Origin: Entomortierella parvispora
Lineage: Eukaryota; Mortierellomycota; Mortierellomycetes; Mortierellales; Mortierellaceae
DNA: 64,000 nt
NCBI GenBank assembly: GCA_963573315.1
Contig: OY752143.1
Span: 1,054,001 to 1,118,000 of the forward strand
Reading direction: 5' to 3'
This document shows, piece by piece, positions 10,101 to 20,200 of this stretch (positions are counted from its first letter, which is position 1; every line of letters starts with the position of its first letter). Below the pieces are notes generated by a model, which was given only the letters and a program-made list of their open reading frames with translations, was not told the DNA's origin and ran no database searches. Position numbers and translations under genes: made by a program.

Positions 10101-11918
10101 AGCCTTTCGTGCCATTCAAATCGCTCTGGTTACTGCTCCGGTTTTGGTCATGATGGATCATAGACGCCCAGTTATTATTTCGGCCGACACCTCAGATTTT
10201 GCTTCTGGCCATATAATTGCACACTGTCTGCACCCCGAAGATGATGAGCGGATTGATATCCATGTCAAGTATCAGCCGATAGTGTTTGGGAGCCGAAAAT
10301 TATCTGGGGCCGAGTCAAGATATTTCGCCACTGAGCGTGAGCTGTTAGGATTGGTGTACTGCTTAACCAAGCATAGCCATCTGTTGGAGGGAAAGGAGAT
10401 TCATGTCTTCATCGATCATCGAGCGTTGTTATATCTGCACAACCTCTCTTCCAAAAGTGCACGCCTCACTCGATGGACCTTCATCATTGCTCAGTTCAGG
10501 ATCACCATCCACCATCGTCCGGGGCGAGATATGAAAGACTCGGATCCGCTCTCCCGTATTCATCATAAGAACATCACGGGTGAAGATTTGCCAGACATAG
10601 GAATGGAGGATGCAATGGAGATGGAGGAGAACAAGCGGCTCATGAGGACTATGCTGATTTCAGAGGATCAGGAGCCTTTTGTTCCGATTGTGGCAGCTTT
10701 GCAAGGGGACCCATTGACATATTTGGATAAGGTCGCTAGGGGGAAGATCATGCTTCCCAAGTACTTTGTCACTCAAGGGCGTTTATTTAAACGCACATCC
10801 GGTGGTAGCCCACGCCAGTATGTACCACCAGGTGAAGTTTTGAGCGTGCTGGAGAACACTCATGGATCTACTGTCATGGGTCATCTCGAGTGGTCGCAAC
10901 ATATACACTCATTGCCGAAGGGTACTTCTGGCCGGGCATGTACGCAGACGTTAAGAAGCACCTTTCGACTTGCGACGCTTGTCAACGCTTTCAAACGCGC
11001 GATCCAACACGATATCGTTTCCATCGTTTGCCGCCACCTCAAACGATCTTCCATACTTTGGGCCTGGATGCAGTTGGACCCTTACCGATGTCTAATGGCA
11101 AGCGGTTTGTTTTGAATATGGTGGATTACCTCTCTGGATGGGTTGTATCTGTCGCCCTTGCTTCTTTAGCAGGAAATATTATCGTCCGGACTGTAGAAAA
11201 GCATTGGGCTCGACAATATGGATACCCCCATCGCATCATCACGGACAATGGATCATCTCTATCCGCGGGAGCCTTCAAGGAGTGGTGTATCAATCATGAA
11301 ATCGATCTCGACCCTGCTTCTGCATATCATCCAGAGACCAATGGAATGGTGGAGCGATATAACGGTTTTATGGTACGACAATTGGCTCGTATCATTCAGC
11401 ATGATGGTTTGGCTGAGAGTGCCTGGGCTACTATCTTGGACCGTGTTACATGGACTTGGAGAACTCAGATCAAGCAGACTAGAGGCGTATCTCCTTTCGA
11501 AATCCTCTTTGGTCAACGAGCTCGCCTCCCATGGGATATAGATCACACTCGGAAGATGGATATGAATGAACGCGAGGAAGTCGACGAGGAGAGACGTGAG
11601 ATCTTGGAAGTTTTGTGTGCTGAAGTTCATCAGAGGATTATTAATGAACACAAGTGGTCCACTGAAGCTGCTGATCTACCCCTCCCTCGGAAATATGAGG
11701 TCGGAGACGAGGTCTTGGTCCATCAGTCCGCACTTCTGAAGCAATGGAGTGGCAAGCTATCACCTCGTTGGAAGGGCCCTTTAACCATCTTCGAAGCTTT
11801 GCCTGGAGGTGCCTATCGATTGAGCGAGAAGGTTGAGGGGCAATGGCATCGATATTTTGGAGGTCGCCCTGTCAACCATGCTCGTCTTAAGCCTTACAAA
11901 CGTGACACCCAGGATTAA
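7186..11918 (+). pseudogene. pol: Family B pol (copy B), one late frameshift
   Basis: The first open frame (listed from a GTG at 7273, open back to about 7183 in the -1 frame of gag) carries a lysine-rich linker, protease DGG near codon 336, reverse transcriptase with FVDD near codon 815, and RNase H near codon 970. Near 10886 one base is missing relative to the expected integrase zinc-domain reading, and the frame jumps. The second frame (10890-11918) carries the rest of integrase: CDACQRF, then D, D and E catalytic residues with exactly 35 residues between the last two. No chromodomain is seen at the end, unlike families A and C. Apart from the indel and the missing gag and 5' LTR, the protein is well preserved. 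Confidence 0.88.
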
Positions 11919-12015
11919 ATAGATCTGGAGGACGCCTTTGGGGATCAGCTTCCCTAGAGACACTCGCTGGCTTGCTCTCACATAAGACGATGTGAGAAAG
12001 AGACCCTGGGATCGG

Positions 12016-13097
12016 TGTGGTGTAGTGGATCCAGGTCCCAGATCCACGCAAGCGAGATAGAGAGAGTTATTTTTAGTATTTAGTCATTTTTTATTTTTGT
12101 TCCTGTTTTCTGTTTCCTATAAAAAAGGGAGCAAAGTCCACTTTGCTCATGGTTGCCTTTTCCCCTTACGATTCTCTCCTGTACCTTGTTGATCACCAGA
12201 ACACCTCCCTTCTGCTCGTATCTGTCTCGCAGTTACCCTTGGCGTTGCTGCAATATTCAACCCCATCAGCCTTTGGACGCCGTTGCAATATACGAATCCC
12301 TGGGCCTTGACTGTTCCCTGGATATCCCCCAGACCTTTTGTGTTCCTTTGATCCTCCCTTGCTCGCTCTCGCGGCATATCCATCCGTGTGCCAACCCTCC
12401 TTGATCAAGTCCTGAACTCGCCGACTTACCTTCAAACAGTTATCCAACCTGAATATCTCCCTCCGATCGCTCCGTAGGATCACCTGGACCCTCGCCTATC
12501 CGATATCAATTGGCCATTTGCGAGGTATACTTACGATGTCATATCTCTTCTGAGTGGGCCTGTTATGATCTTGGCAACCCACCCTGAGGCCTTCACTGGT
12601 GCTTGGGGACCAACCATCCTCCTCGTTATATCTCGGAGTCTCCTCTGAACCCTCAGTTAGGCGACCTTGTACCCTTTCCCAGATAGAATCTCCTTTGCCT
12701 TGCTTTACTGACTAGATCCCATCTCATCCCCTTGTGTTGTTATTAGTATAGTATAGTCGCCGTCGTGCTCTTAGCCTTGTAGCCTTTGTTCTCCTGTTTG
12801 GATCCCGTTAGGACCTGCCTGCTCTTTGGTATGTGATCCTTGGTTTTCATCCAGTTCGTTCTGCTTATCTTTTGATCCCTTTGCTGACTCTCGCTTCTTC
12901 CTGTTTATCTCCAGTACTATCTCCTTGAGATTGTATCTGATCATACAACAGCGTTGTGCCTGATCCCTGTGGCCCTGAGAGCAAAATCCCTATCAACTGT
13001 AAGCGACGATTTTTGTTAGTCATCTTTCTTCTCGTTATCAATTTCGCTTCCAGCTCATTGCTGACCTTAGACTATACTTACATTAGACAACATCACA
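12016..13097 (+). repeat. Family B LTR (3' LTR of copy B)
   Basis: Reads TGTGGTGTAG...GACAACATCACA on the plus strand, 1082 bp. It is about 39 bp longer than the other two copies because of an extra segment near 12410-12460 (around TTACCTTCAAACAG). The length difference shows that B and B' come from different sublineages. Confidence 0.85.
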
Positions 13098-13685
13098 GCG
13101 GAAAGAAGGTAAGGGGGTTCTCCCAAGCGCCAGTTAAGGCCTCAGGAATGGGCTGCCGAGATCGTACAAGTCCACTCAAAAGAGACAAGACATTGTTATA
13201 CCTCGTAAATAGGCAAGGGCCAACGGAGCGACGAGATCAGGAAGGAGGCGGCGACAGATATCAACGGGAGACTTGTCGAATAGGTCCAACGGGTCGAACG
13301 GTTGCGGATCGCTTGAGGAAAACGGATACAGGTAGGTCTTGAAAGGGAGAGTGCACACAGTCGATCGACAGAACAAATGGGTCTGTGTATCCAGGGTATA
13401 TCGACTTGGCAATAGGGATTTAGGTGTCTACGACGGGCCTGTCGGAAGGCAACTGCAAATGGGATAACGGGCAGAGTGTAATGGGGGGTGTAAAAGGTTC
13501 TGAAGGGTTCAACAAAGTGTACAGGCAGGAATCGTAAGGGAAAAAGGCAACCAGGAGCAAAGTGGACTTTGCTCCCTTTTTTATAGGAAACAGAAAACAG
13601 GAACAAAAATAAAAAATAACTAAATACTAAAAATAACTGTCTCTATCTCGCTCGCGTGGATCTGGGACCTGGATCCACTACACCA
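13098..13685 (-). repeat. Diverged, truncated family B-related LTR
   Basis: Shares blocks with the family B LTR in the minus orientation, such as TTAAGGCCTCAGGAATGGG (compare TGAAGGCCTCAGGGTGGG), the CTTTGCTCCCTTTTTTATA block and the end GGATCCACTACACCA. The middle is clearly diverged and the U5 part is missing where copy B inserted. It is an older solo LTR or element edge. Confidence 0.7.
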
Positions 13686-13687
13686 TA

Positions 13688-13831
13688 ACGTTATAATATT
13701 CCACCACGAAAAAAAGAGTCTTGGATGCAAAAATCGGATGTTGGACGCGCGGAAATCTGGTTAATTCGGCGCTGACCTTCAACGATTTTTGCATCCAAGT
13801 CTCTTTTTTTCGTGGTGGAATATTATAACGT
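13688..13831. mobile_element. 144-bp near-perfect inverted repeat (MITE-like hairpin)
   Basis: A left arm of about 49 bp (ACGTTATAATATTCCACCAC... to CAAAAATCG) is matched by its reverse complement at the right with one visible mismatch, around a spacer of about 46 bp. No open frame is present. Size and structure fit a non-autonomous DNA transposon, but no target duplication is obvious because the left arm abuts the truncated LTR end. It could also be an expressed hairpin. Confidence 0.65.
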
Positions 13832-14089
13832 GACCCGAAATGGGTTTGCATTTTAGGGCGGAGATTGGGCGATAACCGATGGATGATTTTCATCCGTCGC
13901 CAATAAATTCAGCTATTATTTTAAATACAGCTCCGATGGAAATGGATAATTGTCCATGTTTGGGCCGTAGATTCTGCGGCTCTAAACAGGATGTGGACAT
14001 GCGCCTTAGTTGACTGGTATCTGTCTCTCGCTTCTGCGCGTTTGCAGTCTTTGCACACAGTTTTGCATGATTTATAAAACTCGTCGCGT
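13832..14089. other. Short unique spacer, no gene seen
   Basis: About 260 bp of unique sequence between the hairpin and the solo LTR. Before the LTR inserted, it was continuous with the sequence from 15137 onward. It may be 5' flanking DNA of the two-ORF module. Confidence 0.5.
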
Positions 14090-15132
14090 TGTGATGTTGT
14101 CTAATGTAAGTATAGTCTAAGGTCAGCAATGAGCTGGAAGCGAAATTGATAACGAGAAGAAAGATGACTAACAAAAATCGTCGCTTACAGTTGATAGGGA
14201 CTTTGCTCTCAGGGCCACAGGGAATCAGGCACAACGCTGTTGTATGATCAGATACAGTCTCAAGGAGATAGTACTGGAGATAAACAGGAAGGAGAGAGAG
14301 TCAGCAAAGGGATCAAAAGATAAGTAGAACGAACTGGATGAAAACCAAGGACCACATACCGAAGAGCAGGCAGGTCCTAACGGGATCCAAACAGGAGAAC
14401 AAAGACTACAAGGCTAAGAGCACGACGGCGACTATACTATACTAATAACAACACAGGGGATGGGATGGGATCTAGTCAGTAAAGCAAGGCAAAGGAGATT
14501 CTATCTGGGAAAGGGGACAAGGTCGCCTAACTGAGGGTTCAGAGGAGACTCCGAGATATAACGAGGAGGATGGTTGGTCCCCAAGCACCAATGAAGGCCT
14601 CAGGGTGGGTTGCCAAGATCATAACAGGTCCACTCAGAAGAGATATGACATCGTAAGTGTACCTCGCAAATGGCCAATTGATATCGGATAGGCGAGGGTC
14701 CAGGTGATCCTACGGAGCGATCGGAGGGCGGTACAGGACTTGATCAAGGAGGGCTGGCACACGGATGGATATGCTGCGAGAGTGGGCAGGGAGGATCAAG
14801 GGAACACAAAAGGTCTGGGGGATATCCAGGGAACAGTCAAGGCCCAGGGATTCGTATATTGCAACGGCGTCCAAAGGCTGATGGGGTTGAATATTGCAGC
14901 AACGCCAAGGGTAACTGCGAGACAGATACGAGCAGAAGGGAGGTGTTCTGGTGATCAACAAGGTACAGGAGGGAATCGTAAGGGGAAAAGGCAACCAGGA
15001 GCAAAGTGGACTTTGCTCCCTTTTTTATAGAAAACAGAAAACAGGAACAAAAATAAAAAAATAACTAAATACTAAAAATAACTCTCTCTATCTCGCTCGC
15101 GTGGATCTGGGACCTGGATCCACTACACCACA
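14090..15132 (-). repeat. Family B solo LTR with GCGT target duplication
   Basis: Complete 1043-bp LTR with no internal element. GCGT is found on both sides (14086-14089 and 15133-15136), giving a 4-bp target-site duplication. It formed by insertion followed by LTR-LTR recombination. It sits just upstream of, or within the 5' end of, the two-ORF module. Confidence 0.85.
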
Positions 15133-15135
15133 GCG

Positions 15136-15556
15136 TGGCTTTTTTTCGGAACACGAGCTACAAGTTGATTCTTTGCGCGCCATCTTGAGAAATATTTTTT
15201 TGTTCATCAGGAAAAACCAAAGAACAGAATTTGATGTATCTTTAGCAAGAAAAAAGTTGGCCCTGCACACCACTGGGTTGTATATGATGTGTTCTCGGCT
15301 AACTAAATCGAGACAGCAGGAGATTGTGGCTGAGTTTGTAGATGAAAAGAAGTTGGAAAGTTGCATGTATATCTACTTGGATGAATTTCTTGATATCCAT
15401 CGCCATGAATATCCACAGATTCTGAACACGTACGGAACAAGTGGAATCAAGGCACTAATGGAAGCGTCATACGCGATGATCCGAGAAAGATTGCGATCGA
15501 GTGGACTTCTCAACAGCACAGATGCTACAGAATATTTGTTGAGAAGACGGAAATAA
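15136..15556 (+). CDS. Unrecognised protein, first ORF of module (N-terminus uncertain)
   Basis: Open frame of about 140 codons ending in TAA at 15554-15556. The start is unclear: the open frame extends upstream only through LTR sequence, and in the pre-insertion sequence a TAA lies a few codons upstream. The residues look helical and charged (EHELQVDSLRAILRN, ARKKLALHTTGLYMM, ATEYLLRRRK) with no family I recognise. The second ORF follows after 68 bp on the same strand, which suggests one unit. It may be a transposon gene, a gene fragment cut by the LTR, or a spliced exon. Confidence 0.4.
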
Positions 15557-15624
15557 AACGGTCTTTTAAAAACGAATATCTGCCAAGAATATTTTCTTTC
15601 TTTCTCAACACTACACAATTCAAG

Positions 15625-16356
15625 ATGACCCGGTCAAAGGAAGCTATTGTAAACGACGTTCTCCCACATTCTGCGCACTTGTTGTCGGACATGGGAAGAT
15701 TACAGAAACCATCAGACACACATGTTAAGAAGGAGGGATTCAAGGACTACTCTAAAATATTCTGCGATTCCATCATCTTCTGGGGACTTTACAACGGTAT
15801 AAAGGAAAAGTCCAAAGGAGCGGTTATTGGGAAGTATGTGGCTGAATTACGCTACATGTTCTTGGAGTCGTCTCTCGAATTCGAATCCTTGAAGGTGGTT
15901 GGCACATACCCTCTGAAAGGATCTGACGCGACCTTCCCGAAGAAGGTACTCAAGAAACACCGTAAAGAATACCGCGGTAAAGAATATAGTGCAAGCTACA
16001 TTGCAATCAAGGTGTCTTTGGATTATTGCCATTTGGGAAGAACTGTACACACATTACGAAATATGCAAAAACATCTAGCTAAGAGGTTTATCGTTCTCCA
16101 TGACGTGGATTTTGCGCAGGATTGTGGTCATATCACGATGAGAACACAATTGGAAAAACATATCCGACTGCAAAAGGTAGGACATATCGTCAAAGACAGA
16201 AACAAGGTTGGCGACAACTGTGTGTTGCGAAGGATGACCAAAATAACGGGAAGGAAGAAAAAGTGTCTTTATTGCATCGGATGGGCAGGACAAGAAATAG
16301 GCCTGCCCGGACGTGTATGGAGTACACGTCACCGACAGCGTATCCTCGTTAATTAA
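15625..16356 (+). CDS. Unrecognised 243-residue protein, second ORF of module
   Basis: ATG-started ORF of 243 residues, basic (many Lys/Arg/His). Noticeable features are an acidic centre HDVDFAQDC and a C-terminal basic cluster followed by a Cys pair (GRKKKCLYC). That could be part of a nucleic-acid-binding tail, but no known transposase, replication or nuclease family is recognised. It is surrounded by mobile DNA (hairpin, solo LTR, family A LTR), so a mobile-element origin is the leading inference. Poly-A and TTATAA-like sequence just after the stop may be its 3' end. Confidence 0.5.
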   Translation: MTRSKEAIVNDVLPHSAHLLSDMGRLQKPSDTHVKKEGFKDYSKIFCDSIIFWGLYNGIKEKSKGAVIGKYVAELRYMFLESSLEFESLKVVGTYPLKGSDATFPKKVLKKHRKEYRGKEYSASYIAIKVSLDYCHLGRTVHTLRNMQKHLAKRFIVLHDVDFAQDCGHITMRTQLEKHIRLQKVGHIVKDRNKVGDNCVLRRMTKITGRKKKCLYCIGWAGQEIGLPGRVWSTRHRQRILVN

Positions 16357-16485
16357 AAAAAAATTATAAGGGTACACAGGGATAAAACTCCTTATCCGCA
16401 ACACGGCTCCCCCCAGACTACAGCCCAGCAGAACCAACAGCTTTGCGGCAAGTTGCGAGGAAAAAAATAAACCTCACCAGTGGTG

Positions 16486-16723
16486 TGTAATAGGCACAGA
16501 GGGGAATGCAAGGGAGAGACCGGGAGAGGGGACAGGGATAAGGACCAGGGACAGGGACAGGGGAAGAGGTAGAGTTGGGAGAACGAAATGATGTTTATTA
16601 TGTAGGGGGGATGGGGGTATATATATACGTCTGTGTGGCTGTGTGGCTGTGGTGGCTATGATGGTATTGTTTGGAGTGTAGTTTTGGAGTGTAGTTTTGG
16701 AGCGTAGCTAATCTTCTGTTGCA
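16486..16723 (-). repeat. Family A LTR in inverted orientation, fused to gag of copy 2
   Basis: 238-bp LTR identical in layout to 1469-1705, with one extra A. Its U3 end (CTGTTGCA on plus) is joined straight to GTACCCACC within gag of the plus-strand element. Its U5 end abuts unrelated DNA at 16485 with no primer site or gag. It is therefore a leftover end of another minus-strand family A element inserted at GTAC, or the product of self-integration. Confidence 0.88.
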
Positions 16724-17231
16724 GTACCCACCCTTGACGACGGCACAGCTCTCCATTGGTTCATGAAAGGCCTTGTGCCTGACACCAGCAAGGAGGTCAA
16801 GTTGCGCCAGCCAGACTCCCTGGATACTGCTATCTCCCAAGCTACCCTGATCCATGCCATCCTCTTTCCTGAGGGACCGACAGTAAACACTCAAAAACGA
16901 ACCCTCTCCTATGGATCTGGACACTATCCACGTGGCCATCAATAACCTCACCAACAAAGTCAACAACCTCCACCGTAACAACCGCAATGCCAACCACTCT
17001 TTCCGATACAACAACGGCAACACCAACAACCATGCTTACCCGGCGCCCCTGACCCCCGACGAGCGTGACCACCTCATGAACACCGGAGGATGTTTGCGCT
17101 GCCGTCAACCTGGTCACTTTGGGCGGGACTGCCCTAAATACGGTAACAACAACCACCAAGGACGACGACGGATCAATCAAGTAAACGTGGGCGACCCCCC
17201 CGAGTCGGGAAAAGCCCCCGGCGATCAGTAA
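16724..17231 (+). pseudogene. gag: Family A gag C-terminal half (truncated, frameshifted)
   Basis: Begins at the residue equivalent to about 163 of the intact gag (VPTLDDGTALHW). A 2-bp deletion near 16893 (AACACTC-AAAAAC against AACACTCCCAAAAAC) breaks the frame. The C-terminal part (16911-17231) keeps the CCHC knuckle CLRCRQPGHFGRDC and ends in TAA. Confidence 0.85.
17207..17213 (+). promoter_or_regulatory. Candidate -1 frameshift heptamer GGGAAAA
   Basis: In the gag frame this reads ..G GGA AAA, a classic X XXY YYZ pattern, seven codons before the gag stop. The -1 frame from here is open without a stop into pol. The same heptamer is conserved on the minus strand at 416-422 in copy 1. Confidence 0.6.
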
Positions 17232-20200
17232 ACGTCCAGGACCTGATCGTCGAAGCCCCCTCCCTTTCTCCTCTGGACAAAGGGAGTGTCCCTTCCCCCA
17301 AGCTAAGTCTCCCAAAAAAGAATAAAGACCCCGCTTCAGAATACACTCCCTCCCCCCACAATGAACACATCGAACAACAACCACACTGCCATGACCAACC
17401 CACTCACCCCACCTCGGTACCCCCTAACGATGAGGCACCACGATCAACGGTCCCCCCGACTGATCTAAACTCATCTGAGGGCGTGGACCTGGACCCATCC
17501 CCCTCTCTTGCTGCTTTAGATCGCATCCGGTCCAAGCGACGGGCCAGACGCCTCCGCCAAAAGTCCGTGCGCCTGCACGAGTTCACCCTCAAGGAGGCCT
17601 CGCGCACACTCTTGTCGTTCCTCGGTAATGTTGCTGGTAACCCGGCTCGCATCCTCATCGATTGCGGGGCAGAAGGAAATGTGATTGCGTCATCATTTTG
17701 TAAACGACATACCCTCACTCGCACAAAAGGCCCCGCCATCCCCATCGTCCTACCCGACGGCTCCTCCTCTCTCTCTTCCACCACTACCTCCTTCTCCATC
17801 GACCGCGACTCCTACTCCGACCACCTCGAAGCCCTCATCTATCCCCTCTCCAACTACGACCTCATCCTCGGCAAACCTTGGCTCACGTCCATCAACCCTC
17901 TCATCAACTGGCGTAACAATGACCTTCACTTCACCCACAATGGTACTTCCGTTCTCTGGCGCTGTCGTGGTGCCAAGGCCAACTCCGTCACCTTTCGCTC
18001 CCAGGGTAAACTCCTCTCACATCTCCACTTCCACTCCCTTGCTGCCCAAGCAGGAAGCACCCTCTTCCTTGCTCTTGTTAAAACAACCCCTCTGACCTCG
18101 GATGTCAACGACAACGACATCAACGCCCCTTCCCCTGCTGCCCCTCCCTTACCTCCCGAAATACACTCCATTGTCCACGAAGAATTTCCCGACGTATTCC
18201 CCTCCACCCTCCCCTCAGGACTACCTCCGGATCGCGGAGACGCCATGCGTATCGAAACCGACCCCACTGCTGACCCACCCTTCCGCCCCGTCATCCGTCT
18301 ATCTATCGCCGAACTGGATGAACTACGGAAGCAACTGGACGACCTCTTGAGCAAAGGATTCATCAAACCCTCAACCTCCCCCTATGGTGCACCAGTACTA
18401 TTCGTGAGAAAAAAAGATGGCAGCCTAAGGCTATGTGTGGACTACAGAGGCTTGAACCGTATTACCCGCAAAAACAGACACCCTCTCCCCCGCATTGATG
18501 AACTTATAGATCGCTTCCGCGGCGCGCAGTACTTCACCAAGCTGGATCTCCTCTCAGGCTACCACCAGCAACGGATCGCCCCGGAAGACACTCACAAAAC
18601 AGCATTCCGCTGCCGATACGGTCACTTTGAATTCAACGTCGTCCCCTTTGGCTTGACAAACGCCCCAGCGTCATTCTCCAATATGATGTTGCGTGTACTG
18701 GACCCGGTCTTGGACAGATGGGTTGTTGTCTATCTCGACGATTTGCTAATCTACTCTCGCACTAAGGAGGAACACCTAAAACATGTGCGCTCAGTCTTAA
18801 CCCTCCTCCGCAAGCATGGCCTCTACGCGAAACTGTCGAAGTGCTCCTTCATGCAGGAACAAACTGAATTCTTGGGACATGTCATCTCCAAAGACGGAAT
18901 CCACACGAGTGGGGGACTTGTGCGCGCTATCCGAGAATGGCCGCGCCCTCAGAAACAAAAGGATGTTCAGCAATTCATCGGCCTTGCCCAATTCTACCAC
19001 CAGTACATCGCTAACTTCGCCACCATTGCATTACCCCTCACCGCGCTCTTAGGTGAAGGTGTCCCTTTCTCTTGGACCACTGAACAGGAGGCGGCATTCC
19101 AAGCCCTCAAAAAGGCGATCAGTCAGGCCCCCGTCCTGCGCATCTTCGACCCTGACCTTCTCACTACCGTTGAGACTGACGCCTCCGGCTTTGCTCTTGG
19201 AGCAGTCCTCTTCCAGACTGACGCCAACGGCGAGTCGCGTCCTGTTGCCTTCACCTCACGCAAATTAAACCCAGCGGAACGGAATTATCCCACACACGAA
19301 CAGGAACTCCTGGCCGTCGTCCACGCTCTGAAGACATGGCGCTATTACCTGGATGGATCACACTTCATTGTCTACACCGACCATGCCACTTTGCAACACT
19401 TTCCGACCCAGCCCAAGTTGACTCGTAGGCAGGCACGATGGATGGAACTATTGCAAGAATACAACTTCACCTTCAAGTACAAAAAGGGATCGGATAACGT
19501 CGTCCCCGACGCCCTCTCACGACGGCCTGATCACCGCGAACTCAACCAACTCTCTGTTCAACTCGACCCCGGGCTTAGGCAGCGCCTGATTGATGGGTAC
19601 AAAGCGGACCCCCGCCTTAACCCGATCTATGAAAGCTGCCTCCAGGGAAGTCCTCCTTCAAACTACTCCCTTGTTGATGACATCCTTTGCGTCCGCCGAA
19701 AAGGCACCCTCCTTGTCTGTATCCCTGCCAGCTCTGACATTCGCCTATCTCTCCTTCATGATGCCCACGACTCCGCCATAGCTGGTCACTTCGGCTTCGA
19801 CAAAACCTACGGGCATCTATGTTCTCGGTTCTACTGGCCGTCAATGGCCAAAGACACACGACAATACATCCAAAGCTGCGAATCATGTCAACGGTCGAAA
19901 CCAAGCAACCGCTCCCCCTTGGGTCTCCTCCAACCACTGCCCATCCCGGACAGGGCCTGGCACACAGTAACGATGGATTTCCTCGGACCTCTTCCCAAGA
20001 CCCCTCGTGGCCACGACTGCATTGCTGTCTTTGTTGACAAGCTCACTAAGCAGGTTCACTTTGCTGCTTGCCACACAACAGATTCTGCTGCACAGACCGC
20101 TCGCATCTTCTTCGATCATGTCTTCCGACTTCACGGTATGCCCACAACCTTTGTCTCCGATCGTGACGCCAAATTCACGAGCCGCTTCTGGAAGGAACTG

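Larger units (their letters stand above)
6745..13097 (+). mobile_element. Family B Ty3/gypsy element, copy B (5' end displaced)
   Basis: Plus-strand copy beginning inside gag at 6745, where the U3 end of the B' LTR is inserted. It continues through pol to a 3' LTR (12016-13097). Its missing 5' LTR and gag start should lie beyond B' on the left. A purine-rich stretch (GAGAAAGAGA near 11995) precedes the 3' LTR and is the likely polypurine tract. Its right end abuts a diverged family B LTR, so B probably inserted into that older LTR. Confidence 0.85.
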
